The notes below the pieces were generated by a model. It was not told the origin of the DNA. It worked only from the letters and a program-made list of their open reading frames with translations, and searched no databases. From an uncultured Thalassotalea sp. (GTDB lineage: Bacteria; Pseudomonadota; Gammaproteobacteria; Enterobacterales; Alteromonadaceae), in contig CANLNK010000001.1 of assembly GCA_947492575.1 (NCBI GenBank), forward strand, positions 744,001-808,000: 64,000 bases of DNA. The letters are read 5' to 3'. Position 1 is the first letter of the stretch. The number at the start of each line of letters is the position of its first letter. A program made the translations under genes and the position numbers. Below, piece after piece: positions 27,360 through 36,167 of this stretch.

Positions 27360-29303
27360 TTACATAGAAAAGTCTAACGCTAAGTTTTTGTAACTACAGT
27401 AGTCTTTACTCATATCTGCTAACTTAACTTTCCCTATGCCATGTTGCCAATTCCCCTGTTTAGTTAAGCTGATTGGCGTAACAGCGTCACTCCAGCGGCT
27501 TTCTGCATTAACTTGTTTTTGGTCTGAGTAACATATGGCTTTAGCGAATAACTTAAATGTTTCGCCTTCGAACAGCTTCTCTTTAATAGTGGGTAACTCA
27601 ATATTCAAAGGTGCAGCAGACATTTTCCATGGAGCAAACGTCATGTTCAGCACATTGCTTTTCGGCATAAGTCTGGCGGTGTCATCTCGAGTTAGATAGT
27701 GTGTGAGTACTTTGTTTTCAGACCGATTTTTATTGAAACTATTTTCAATCACATAAACACCTGACTGACCAACTACCTTCATTAAAACTTGCTCAACATT
27801 TTTTGGGTGCTTGTCTGAAGCATCACTTTCAGGACTTTGCCAACTAACTTCTAGCGCCGTTGCTTCATCAACACCAAATGCAAAAGGGGCCTGGGTATCG
27901 ACAAGTAACTTTGCTAAACGTCCTTCTCGGCCTCGCTCTGAAAAATGGGTATCCATTATGCCAAATGAAAATAACCCGATACCGCCTTTGCTGTTGTAAG
28001 TTAAGTCATCATTTTTTAAATCATCGTCGCATTGGCTTGCTTTTTGACAGCCAGCGTTAGGGAGTTGGTCGGCTTTAGCGCCTCTCACCAGTGCTACTTC
28101 ACTTCTGCCGTTAGTGATCATTGGGATAGCCCTTGTGGCTTTGGTTTTAGTCACGCTGTCTCCCGAGAAAACATTGTCGTAATTACCTGACATTACCGCA
28201 GTACCTGCGCTGGTGCCGCCAACGACAAGTTGATTGCTAGTTAGTTGCGAACGTATTGCGGCAAGTAGAAGAGAATCTGAATGGTCAATATTTTTAAAGG
28301 CTTGTGTAGTAAGTGATTGGTCACCACCGTTGATAAAAATGCCATCTGCAGTTTGTATAAGTTCGGTAAGCTTTTCTGGTTGGGCACAAAGGTTCTGTTG
28401 ATAATCGACTAGATCTGAATAGACAGAAGATCGGTTAATAGTGCCCAAAATTCTTGCTTGATAAGCTGGTAATTCTTGGCAGGCTTCTGTGCTGTTTCCT
28501 TTTTCTTGCCAAAGTCTATTAAGTGCCGCATCGATAGGAAGCCAAGTCACATTTGCGTCAGTCTGAGCAAACACTTGGGTATAAAAATCTACCGCTTCAA
28601 ATGGATCTCTAGCTGAAGCTGTAACGACCAAAATATTGGGCTTTCTAGACGTATTCTCATTTGATAGGTTTTTGGATTCTGCTTGTACAGTTGATGTATT
28701 AACACTTGATTTATATTCCATTTTTAGATGTGCTAACTCGCGAAATCTAGAAAATACCTCAATTGAAAACGGGTTCTTTGTATTGCTCAAAGAAACTTCT
28801 TCTTTGAGCCTATTACGGTTGTCACTTTGGACGCTATTTTGATGAGTATCAGAAAACTGTGCTACCTCTAATGCATCTAGCATCATGTAATACTCTTTGT
28901 CGGCTAGCTTATTAATGACTTTGCTTGTGTCGTACTTGCGCCAAAGGCTTCTTAATTGATTGCGGTTTAGAGGATTGTTGGCACTTTTACTTGCCATTCT
29001 TTTTAGTAGTTTACTGAGTTCTTCTCGTTGAGTTAAAAGGTGGTCTTTGGGCCAATGACTAAACAGCAAGTCGATATTATCAGCAGTAACTTGGTAATAG
29101 GCAGTTTGTTTGACGTCTGCTTTTTCAAATGTTGCCGACGACTGGCATTGGTTTGGTGACATCGATGAGCAAGTCTTTAATCCACCACCAACGAGAAAGA
29201 GTTTTGTGTGACTAAATTTTGCTTCTGAGATGTGGCTATATAATACGGATGTTGTCAGCAAAATTGCAGACGTTAGTGCTGAAATTGGCGAACTTGGCGA
29301 CAT
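27360..29303 (-). CDS. Secreted cyanophycinase-like S51-family serine protease
   Basis: 647 residues with an N-terminal signal-like segment (about 8-28), so probably exported. Cyanophycinase signatures are 'LFLVGGGL' (35-42), 'VTASARDP', 'GIFINGGDQS' (321-330), the nucleophile elbow 'GGTSAGTAVM' with S365, 'DTHFSERGREGRL' with H453, and 'FGVDEATAL' with E480. Known cyanophycinases cut multi-L-arginyl-poly-L-aspartate to beta-Asp-Arg dipeptides. Unusual is an insertion of about 180 residues between the first strand (35-42) and 'ILVVTAS' (224), plus a C-terminal extension of about 150 residues. It is divergent from the TonB receptor and transporter genes, which would suit uptake of its products. 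The family call is firm; cyanophycin as substrate is inference. Confidence 0.82.
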   Translation of the reverse strand: MSPSSPISALTSAILLTTSVLYSHISEAKFSHTKLFLVGGGLKTCSSMSPNQCQSSATFEKADVKQTAYYQVTADNIDLLFSHWPKDHLLTQREELSKLLKRMASKSANNPLNRNQLRSLWRKYDTSKVINKLADKEYYMMLDALEVAQFSDTHQNSVQSDNRNRLKEEVSLSNTKNPFSIEVFSRFRELAHLKMEYKSSVNTSTVQAESKNLSNENTSRKPNILVVTASARDPFEAVDFYTQVFAQTDANVTWLPIDAALNRLWQEKGNSTEACQELPAYQARILGTINRSSVYSDLVDYQQNLCAQPEKLTELIQTADGIFINGGDQSLTTQAFKNIDHSDSLLLAAIRSQLTSNQLVVGGTSAGTAVMSGNYDNVFSGDSVTKTKATRAIPMITNGRSEVALVRGAKADQLPNAGCQKASQCDDDLKNDDLTYNSKGGIGLFSFGIMDTHFSERGREGRLAKLLVDTQAPFAFGVDEATALEVSWQSPESDASDKHPKNVEQVLMKVVGQSGVYVIENSFNKNRSENKVLTHYLTRDDTARLMPKSNVLNMTFAPWKMSAAPLNIELPTIKEKLFEGETFKLFAKAICYSDQKQVNAESRWSDAVTPISLTKQGNWQHGIGKVKLADMSKDYCSYKNLALDFSM

Positions 29304-29680
29304 GTTTTGTTCTCTCTTAACGCTTGTTTATTCCAAGTTACAATCTAAAAAATCTTTCTAGTTGCGACCCGAGTAATCATTTGAGTTTTTGTGTTAAATA
29401 CTGCTGGAAACGGAAGATGTTTTTGTAAATTGGCGATGAAAAAATCTGCACTTTGTTATTGACAAGATTTTCCAACCAGAGTATTTCTTAAAAGTAGAGA
29501 ACGGGAACTGCTTGCGCCAACAAGCAACCTATCACTGTAATCCATCGCCAATGCGACCAAGGTCATCCTTAGTTCATGGCTCAGTTAGAGATAAGTATTT
29601 TTATATGTACAAGAAAGCGTTCAAGCTATCAACATATTCTTATCAAAACTACTACCTTTCGGAGTGGTTTGACGAATAAA

Positions 29681-29715
29681 CCCTGAAATCCGCAGGCGAT
29701 TTCAAGGGCATTTTT
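29681..29715 (+). terminator. Terminator-like hairpin inside the TonB-receptor upstream region
   Basis: The arms CCCTGAAATC and GATTTCAAGGG pair with one bulge around loop CGCAGGC, followed by CATTTTTG on the plus strand. No plus-strand gene ends upstream, so it would terminate either a leader transcript or a small RNA. Confidence 0.4.
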
Positions 29716-29877
29716 GTCGTCAAGCTTTTCACAAAGTATCACAAAATATCAAATAGTTAGGTCTTCATCCTGACGCATAGATACGATAAGCAATCGACTC
29801 GTTAACCACGTATTCTTAAGCAAAGAATCCATTAACACTGCTCTCAATCCCAATCTAGAACCAAAAATAATAAATCT

Positions 29878-29933
29878 GCTCAGCGCGTGTACTTTTTTAG
29901 ACGAGAGTACCTGTATCAATATTGCCGCTGAGC
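29878..29933 (+). promoter_or_regulatory. Folded 5' leader element before the first TonB receptor
   Basis: An 8-bp outer stem GCTCAGCG / CGCTGAGC encloses an inner stem GTACT / AGTAC. It ends 33 bp before the receptor ATG and just upstream of the AAGGGT Shine-Dalgarno. A leader that controls translation is possible; I do not recognise it as a known riboswitch. Confidence 0.4.
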
Positions 29934-29966
29934 AAGGCTTTTAGCTAGAAAATTAAGGGTAGATAC

Positions 29967-32906
29967 ATGGCACAGTTCACTCCGTCATTTCACAAAAGCA
30001 AGCTAGCACTTTTAGTTGCTGGTTTGTTTACAGCAGGCACACTTCAAGCTCAAACCACAAGCGAGCAGGAAGTAGAAAAAATCACAGTTACCGGTAGTCA
30101 AATTAAAGGCGTCGATCTCGAAGGTATGCAACCTATGGTGGTGCTATCTAGTGAGGATATAGCAAATTCTGGTGCTGCAACTGTGTCAGAATTGATGAGC
30201 CAAATTAACCAAACTCGCGGTGGTACGGGGAGTTTCACTACTTCTGAAAGTGGCGCGACTTCTACGTCAACACCTGCTGGTCAAGCGGCAGCATCGCTAC
30301 GAGGATTAGGTCCAAGTGCTACCCTAACGCTTATCAATGGCCGTCGCGTTGCCGCCAGTTCATTCGCGTCCGGCACCCAAAACTTTGTCGATATTAACTC
30401 AATCCCTCTAGCTGCTATCGAGCGAATTGAAGTGTTAGCCTCAGGTGCTTCTGCGATTTATGGAGCGGATGCGGTAGCGGGTGTTATCAACTACATTTTG
30501 AAAAAAGACTACCAAGGCGCTGAAATTAATGTGTCATATGGTAATAGTTTTGCTGGTAGTGACGAGGGTAAGTACAACTTGAACCTTGTTTGGGGTGGCG
30601 AGATACTAGGTGGTCAAGTTACAGTGTTTGCAGATCATTTCGACCGAAACAGCTTTCATGCGCAAGACCGCTCCTACACTAGAGACCCTTTGCTCGTCAG
30701 TAATTACTCATACCTCCCTAAAGGTACGCCAAATATCTATTTCGCCTCAAGCGATGTTGCCGACGCCGATGGTAACTACTTAGAACTTGCGAGCCCTAAC
30801 TGTAAAACCGACTTAGTCACTACAGAATTTGGTGAAGAAATTTGTGCGTATTATCGTAACGAAGATGATGAATTACTGAGCGCGCTAGAGAGCACTTCTG
30901 CGGGACTTATTTTTAACAAAGATATCGGTGATGTTAACTGGAATACCGATATCTTTTTCTCTCGCACAAAATCGCAAGCTGTTTCAAGCCCTGCACCGAT
31001 TAATCAGCTTGATGATGAGGAAGCCGCATGGGCACCATTGAGCGCATTGGATGCAGTGCCGAGCCTAATCGATTTAGTGTATCCACAATATTACTACACA
31101 ACTCTGACCGGCGATCGCGAACTACGTGGTATTTTATATGATGCGCGTTTTTCTGCGCCGAGAACCGTTGAGGTTGAAACCAATGCCGTACGTATGGTTT
31201 CTTCATTGAGTGGTAGTTTGAATGATTGGGACTGGGAAACTGCAGTGACCTTGTCTAAGTCTGAGTCTGAACAAACGGCAATTGCGGGAATATACAATCG
31301 TTATAAATACAACGCAGTAGTGAATGGTGAGTTGTGTAACGATGGTTCTATCGCTGATTATGATTACGACTCTGATTCGCTTTCGTGTGGCACAGGCAGT
31401 TTACTTGGAATGTATAACCCTTTCCTAGAAGGTGACAGTGCAAATGATGCATTGCTTGCCATGACGCAAGAACAACCAACCCGTGACGGTGAAAGTACGG
31501 TTTACGGTTGGGACGCACGAATTTCTGGTGAGCTATTTGAGCTGGGCGACAATATGGTAAGTGCTGCTTTTGGCGCTGAATTTCGTAAAGAAGAAATCAC
31601 CGATGTTCCGTCGCTAAACTCCCGAGCACGTGCCGAGAATGAGTATCTCGTTGATGTTTATGGTTTTGGTTCAAGTTTATCAGAAGCTGATCGCACTCAA
31701 TGGGGCTTATTTGCTGAATTATTCATTCCTGTAACTGATCAGTTAGAGTTCCAAGTAGCTGGTCGCTATGACGACTATGATGATTTCGGTGACACCTTTA
31801 ATCCGAAAGTTGCATTTAGTTATCGTCCTTTTGAAGAACTCGTCATTCGTGGTTCTTGGTCAACTTCATTTAGAGCACCATCGCTAACTCAGGCTGGTGT
31901 TAAACTACGCACGACGACCGCTACATATGATTGTGGTGCAAACCAAGCTGTGGCAGATCTTTACTGTGAGGGTTTTGGTGATGAGCGAAGCCCTAACGTA
32001 CTTGAACTCGGTAACCCAGATTTGCTTGCAGAAGAATCTGAGTCTATCAGCATCGGGTTGGCGTTTAGCCCGACTACCGATACCACACTGACACTCGATT
32101 ACTGGCAGTTTGAGCATGATGATTTAGTCGATACCGATATGACTGCAACACTAGACGCTGCAGTAACTGACCATACGTTGCGTCATTGCGGCATTGTGCC
32201 AGAAGGTGAAATGGGTATTTCTTACGAGGAAGACCTGTGTGATGTAACCGACAATGCAGGACTTACAATTGAAGAAGCTGGCGCAAATTTATCAGAAATT
32301 TTAAACGCTTGGATTGAATATGACGATCCGCGCTTTTACGAATTACCGCTTTACCGTGACCATGTTATTCAATTACAAAATACTGGCGAGCAAAATATCA
32401 AAGGCTTAGATTTTGCCTTCGACCATCGTTTCAATCTAGCGCAAGGTAAGCTGTCAATTGCCGTAGATGCGACACATTACATGGAGTTTGAACGCAATCG
32501 ACCTGGTTCTGACGACATTGAAGAACTTATTGGCACTTGGCGTTACCCAGAAAATATCGCTAGCGCACGAATCTCGTGGGCGCAAGATAACTTCTATGCC
32601 AGCTTAACTGCACAGTACACAGATAGCTACGCCGATGATATTGATGGGCTTCGCGGGCGAAACCTTGACGAGCTAGAGGTGTTAGGTGCGCTGGATGAAA
32701 ATGGTGAACGCGAAGTCGACTCATGGACTACGTGGCGTGCGAATGTGGGCTACGATTTTGACAATATGAACGTTAATCTGACCATCAATAACCTTTTTGA
32801 TGAAGAACCTCCAGTGGCTTACGGTTCGCAACGTGGTTTTGATTCAATTAATCACAATGCACTGGGTGCTAACTACAAGCTTTCAGTTACTTACTTCTTT
32901 AAATAA
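29967..32906 (+). CDS. TonB-dependent outer-membrane receptor
   Basis: 979 residues with a signal peptide ending at 'LQA', a TonB-box-like 'EKITVTGSQI' soon after it, the plug domain ('GAATVSELMSQI', 'LRGLGPSATLTLINGRRV', 'IERIEVLASGASAIYGADAVAGVINYIL') and a 22-strand barrel with 'FNPKVAFSYRPFEELVIRGSWSTSF' and a C-terminal 'YKLSVTYFFK'. It belongs to the large receptors of the kind used by marine bacteria for peptides or polymers. AAGGGT lies upstream of the ATG. It is followed by the YfcC transporter and isoaspartyl dipeptidase homologue, so a peptide ligand is likely. The last residue is Lys after two Phe, not the usual Phe. Confidence 0.93.
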   Translation: MAQFTPSFHKSKLALLVAGLFTAGTLQAQTTSEQEVEKITVTGSQIKGVDLEGMQPMVVLSSEDIANSGAATVSELMSQINQTRGGTGSFTTSESGATSTSTPAGQAAASLRGLGPSATLTLINGRRVAASSFASGTQNFVDINSIPLAAIERIEVLASGASAIYGADAVAGVINYILKKDYQGAEINVSYGNSFAGSDEGKYNLNLVWGGEILGGQVTVFADHFDRNSFHAQDRSYTRDPLLVSNYSYLPKGTPNIYFASSDVADADGNYLELASPNCKTDLVTTEFGEEICAYYRNEDDELLSALESTSAGLIFNKDIGDVNWNTDIFFSRTKSQAVSSPAPINQLDDEEAAWAPLSALDAVPSLIDLVYPQYYYTTLTGDRELRGILYDARFSAPRTVEVETNAVRMVSSLSGSLNDWDWETAVTLSKSESEQTAIAGIYNRYKYNAVVNGELCNDGSIADYDYDSDSLSCGTGSLLGMYNPFLEGDSANDALLAMTQEQPTRDGESTVYGWDARISGELFELGDNMVSAAFGAEFRKEEITDVPSLNSRARAENEYLVDVYGFGSSLSEADRTQWGLFAELFIPVTDQLEFQVAGRYDDYDDFGDTFNPKVAFSYRPFEELVIRGSWSTSFRAPSLTQAGVKLRTTTATYDCGANQAVADLYCEGFGDERSPNVLELGNPDLLAEESESISIGLAFSPTTDTTLTLDYWQFEHDDLVDTDMTATLDAAVTDHTLRHCGIVPEGEMGISYEEDLCDVTDNAGLTIEEAGANLSEILNAWIEYDDPRFYELPLYRDHVIQLQNTGEQNIKGLDFAFDHRFNLAQGKLSIAVDATHYMEFERNRPGSDDIEELIGTWRYPENIASARISWAQDNFYASLTAQYTDSYADDIDGLRGRNLDELEVLGALDENGEREVDSWTTWRANVGYDFDNMNVNLTINNLFDEEPPVAYGSQRGFDSINHNALGANYKLSVTYFFK

Positions 32907-32918
32907 CACTCCTTGGTT

Positions 32919-32961
32919 GGCTGTGTGGGCGTTGAGCGTGAAACTCAATCGCCCCTCAGCC
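32919..32961 (+). other. Stable hairpin after the first TonB receptor gene
   Basis: GGCTG / CAGCC flanks an inner stem GGGCGTTGAG / CTCAATCGCCC (one bulge). It has no T-run, so it is more likely an mRNA 3'-end stabiliser or a partial terminator that lets receptor mRNA exceed transporter mRNA. Confidence 0.4.
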
Positions 32962-33159
32962 TACACCATTTAAAGGATAACTATAATTAAACTGCCTTTG
33001 CTTTTGTTTTCGCAGGTTCTGAACAAATTCTCTTAGGCCGAATGATAGGTAGAGCTATTGGCTGAGCTATTAGCTCAAAGGTAAGTAGTCAAAGTGAATG
33101 TGAAAGCTCAATGATTATAAGTATTAACAAAAACATAAATGAAACAGTTGAGACCCAAT

Positions 33160-34710
33160 ATGTCGGATAACTCTTCAATAGCCCAAAAAACTGACACTGG
33201 CACGGCAAAAAATGATGTTCCTGTAGCTAAGGCAATGCCTGATGCATTTATTATTTTGTTCTTTGTCGTATTAGTAGCAGCGCTGGCGACCCACTTTATT
33301 CCTGCGGGTAAGTTTTCATTAACTACCGATGCAGAGACCAATAAAACAGTGCTTGTCGCCGATAGTTATCAAGTGGTAGATGATTACGATGGTGTGCCAC
33401 TTTTTGCTGACAGTAGTAGCGAACAAAATGGTGTGGGTTTCTTTAACTTTGCCTTCGAGGGCATGGTTTCTGGGGATAAATGGGGCTCCGCAATTGGCGT
33501 GATGATGTTCATTATTATCACTGGAGGTGCTTTTGGCATCGTCATGGAAACAGGCGCAATTAATAATGGTGTGCTGGCGTTAATTGCTCGAACTCAAAGG
33601 CTAGAACAACTGTTCATCCCTGTGCTTTTCATTCTGTTCTCTCTTGGTGGAGCTATTTTTGGGATGGGAGAAGAAGCGATTGCATTTTGTATCGTACTCA
33701 TGCCACTGATGCTTGCCATCGGTTATGACTCGATAACCACTGTCTTGGTCACTTACGTGGCAACTCAAATAGGCTTTGCTGCGTCTTGGATGAATCCTTT
33801 CAGTGTCGCAATTGCTCAAGGGATTGCCGATGTGCCATTAATGTCTGGTATGGAATTCCGGCTATTTGTTTGGTTGGTGCTTACGACGATTGGTGTTGTA
33901 TTTACGATGCGTTATGCGGCAAGAGTAAAAGCCAATCCTGAACTAGGTGCTAATTTTTCAAATGATCAAAGGCTTAGAAATTCACCAGGGCATGATACCT
34001 GCAAAGGAAGCTCCGACTTTCGTTTGGCTGAATCTGCTTTTACTTATGCGGATACAGCAATTCTACTGACCTTTTTCTTAAGTATCTTTTGGGTTATTTG
34101 GGGAGTTGTCGCAAAGGGGTATTACATACCAGAAATTGCCAGTCAGTTTTTTACCATGGGGATTTTCGTAGGCATCGTTGCTTGGCTTTTTAAGCGTCTG
34201 TCAGTTAACCAAGTTGCGGAAGCGTTTAAGCAAGGGGCAAAAGACTTACTGCCAGCAGCGATGATCGTCGGTATGGCGAAAGGTATTGTCATTATTCTTG
34301 GTGGCGATCAGGCTGACCAGCCGTCGGTGTTAAATACATTGCTCTACAGTGCTGCTCAATTGCTTGGCGAACTGCCAGCTATGTTATCAGCGGTGCTAAT
34401 GTTCGTATTCCAATCGGTTTTCAATTTCTTTATCGCCTCTGGTTCAGGGCAAGCTGCGCTCACTATGCCATTAATGGCACCGTTAAGTGACCTTGTCGGT
34501 GTCAGTCGCCAAGTCGCTGTACTTGCCTTTCAACTTGGTGATGGCTTAACCAACTTAATTATCCCAACGTCGGCTGCACTTATCGGCTGCCTTGGTGTTG
34601 CACGCGTGGATTGGCTTGTGTGGGCCAAGTTTATCGCACGTTTTGTTTTAATCGTCATGTCGACAGCAGCGTTGTTTATCGTCGCGGCTGTGGCAATCAA
34701 TTATGTCTAG
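33160..34710 (+). CDS. YfcC/DcuC-family inner-membrane transporter
   Basis: 516 residues with about a dozen membrane helices. Family features include 'ATHFIPAGKFS', 'GAFGIVMETGAINNGV', 'GGAIFGMGEEAIAFC', 'IGFAASWMNPFSVAIAQGIADVP' and 'FFIASGSGQAALTMPLMAPLSDLVG'. YfcC-type proteins are related to C4-dicarboxylate carriers and are annotated as basic amino-acid or peptide carriers. Here it sits between a TonB receptor and a dipeptidase, so it probably brings dipeptides or their amino acids across the inner membrane. I use ATG 33160, which has a GAGA element upstream; ATG 33139 is also possible. The Asp/Glu-rich loop at about 60-90 is periplasmic. Confidence 0.87.
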   Translation: MSDNSSIAQKTDTGTAKNDVPVAKAMPDAFIILFFVVLVAALATHFIPAGKFSLTTDAETNKTVLVADSYQVVDDYDGVPLFADSSSEQNGVGFFNFAFEGMVSGDKWGSAIGVMMFIIITGGAFGIVMETGAINNGVLALIARTQRLEQLFIPVLFILFSLGGAIFGMGEEAIAFCIVLMPLMLAIGYDSITTVLVTYVATQIGFAASWMNPFSVAIAQGIADVPLMSGMEFRLFVWLVLTTIGVVFTMRYAARVKANPELGANFSNDQRLRNSPGHDTCKGSSDFRLAESAFTYADTAILLTFFLSIFWVIWGVVAKGYYIPEIASQFFTMGIFVGIVAWLFKRLSVNQVAEAFKQGAKDLLPAAMIVGMAKGIVIILGGDQADQPSVLNTLLYSAAQLLGELPAMLSAVLMFVFQSVFNFFIASGSGQAALTMPLMAPLSDLVGVSRQVAVLAFQLGDGLTNLIIPTSAALIGCLGVARVDWLVWAKFIARFVLIVMSTAALFIVAAVAINYV

Positions 34711-34776
34711 AAAGTGACTAGAGAACATTCTCTATTGCTTCATTTTATGTAGTGCTATGCGCTAACGGAAAAGATT

Positions 34777-35940
34777 ATGAAATTATTTAAACAGGCGGAC
34801 GTTTATTCGCCTGAGTCCATGGGCATACGAGATGTCCTAGTTGCGGGTGGACGTATCATAGAAATCGCTGAAGACCTTTCGCATTTTGAGCATCAAGGGG
34901 TCGAGTTGATAGACGCAAGCAACCAAGTTTTGGTGCCGGGTTTCGTCGATTCTCTAGTACACATTACAGGTGGTGGTGGTGAAGGAGGGTTTGCAACAAG
35001 AACGCCCGAAATGCATGTGAATGAGGCCGCTGCTGCTGGTGTTACTACCGTTATTGGTGTGCTAGGCACAGATGCGATCACTCGTAGCCTTGAAAATTTA
35101 CTCGCCAAAACTTACGCGTTAGAAGAGCAGGGAATTAGCGTTTTTAGCTATACCGGATCGTACCATGTTCCTGCTGTGACAGTTACCGATTCTGTTACTA
35201 AGGACATCATGTTGATTGATAAGTTTATCGGTATCGGTGAAGTGGCAATTGCTGATCATCGTGGTTCACAGCTCTCTGTACAAGAGCTTGCTCGATTGGC
35301 ATCCGAAGCGCGCGTTGGCGGTATGTTGGCCAAGAAATCTGGGATTGTGAGCATTCATGTTGGCGATGAACCTGACGGCCTCAAGCTGCTGCATGAAGTT
35401 GTTGAGCAAACAGATATTCCAATTACTCAATTCTATCCAACTCATATTAATCGTTCATCACAGTTGATGGAGCAGGGGATTGCATTTGCTAAAGCTGGCG
35501 GATGTATCGATTTCACCACCAGTACCAATGAGCAGATTTTAGCGTCAGGTGAATTGAAAGCTGCCGAAGCCTTAGCCAAAGCGTTGGCAAGCGGTATATC
35601 GGCGAGTCAATTGACGATGAGCTCAGATGGTAATGCCAGCCTTCCGCTATTTGACGAGAGTGGAAAACTGATCGACTTGCAGGTTGGTAGAGTGTCCAGC
35701 TTACATCAAGCTTTAGTAGAGGCAGTGTACGACTTTAATGTTCCGCTAAGCGATGCTCTTGCCAGTATTACAAGTTCGCCAGCCGGTATTTTACAGCTCA
35801 CACGGAAAGGCCAAATTAAAGCGGCATTTGATGCTGACATCAATTTACTCAACAAAAACACATTAGCCATAGAACAAGTATTTGCCAAAGGTGAATGTCT
35901 TTATAAGGAGGGGAAACTGCACACGAGAGGGTATTTTTAA
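34777..35940 (+). CDS. iadA: Isoaspartyl dipeptidase homologue (IadA), first metal His replaced
   Basis: Close in sequence to E. coli IadA, which hydrolyses beta-aspartyl dipeptides including beta-Asp-Arg-type peptides. 387 residues. Conserved: E69 in 'GGGGE', the Tyr in 'TGSYHVP', the His of 'IHVGDE', the His of 'YPTHINR' and the Asp of 'SSDGNAS'. The bridging Lys region reads 'GIGEVAIADH', with Glu as in some homologues. The HxH pair of E. coli ('QHVH') reads S59-L60-V61-H62, so the first metal-binding His is Leu (codon CTA at 34954-34956). The gene follows the transporter by 66 bp in the same operon. Catalysis may be altered or lost, or one metal may be missing. Confidence 0.85.
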   Translation: MKLFKQADVYSPESMGIRDVLVAGGRIIEIAEDLSHFEHQGVELIDASNQVLVPGFVDSLVHITGGGGEGGFATRTPEMHVNEAAAAGVTTVIGVLGTDAITRSLENLLAKTYALEEQGISVFSYTGSYHVPAVTVTDSVTKDIMLIDKFIGIGEVAIADHRGSQLSVQELARLASEARVGGMLAKKSGIVSIHVGDEPDGLKLLHEVVEQTDIPITQFYPTHINRSSQLMEQGIAFAKAGGCIDFTTSTNEQILASGELKAAEALAKALASGISASQLTMSSDGNASLPLFDESGKLIDLQVGRVSSLHQALVEAVYDFNVPLSDALASITSSPAGILQLTRKGQIKAAFDADINLLNKNTLAIEQVFAKGECLYKEGKLHTRGYF

Positions 35941-36045
35941 GTTTCTGTAACCTCGGGGGAGGTTGTTTAATCTACAAGATTTGCTGGATAAATGGGCATA
36001 AGTAGGTTTGAGGAGACATAAGTAGTAAAAGCGGTGAATTTATAC

Positions 36046-36074
36046 TTGAAAAAAGTGAATAAAAATTCTATAAA
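36046..36074 (+). promoter_or_regulatory. Probable sigma-70 promoter for the second TonB receptor
   Basis: TTGAAA and TATAAA are separated by exactly 17 bp, 94 bp upstream of the receptor ATG, in an otherwise empty 227-bp gap. This suggests that the second receptor and the genes after it have their own promoter. Confidence 0.6.
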
Positions 36075-36167
36075 GTCGCCCGATTTTTACTGCCATAACA
36101 ATAAGAAGTGTCAATAAGACATTAGATTTATCTAAAGCCTAAAGAAAAACCTATAAAGGAAATAAAC

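Larger units (their letters stand above)
29304..29966. other. Long divergent intergenic region between cyanophycinase and TonB receptor
   Basis: 663 bp with no convincing coding frame on either strand. It contains a terminator-like hairpin (29681-29715) and a folded leader just before the receptor start (29878-29933), listed separately. The length and the presence of a terminator inside it suggest a transcribed leader or a small RNA. Confidence 0.5.
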
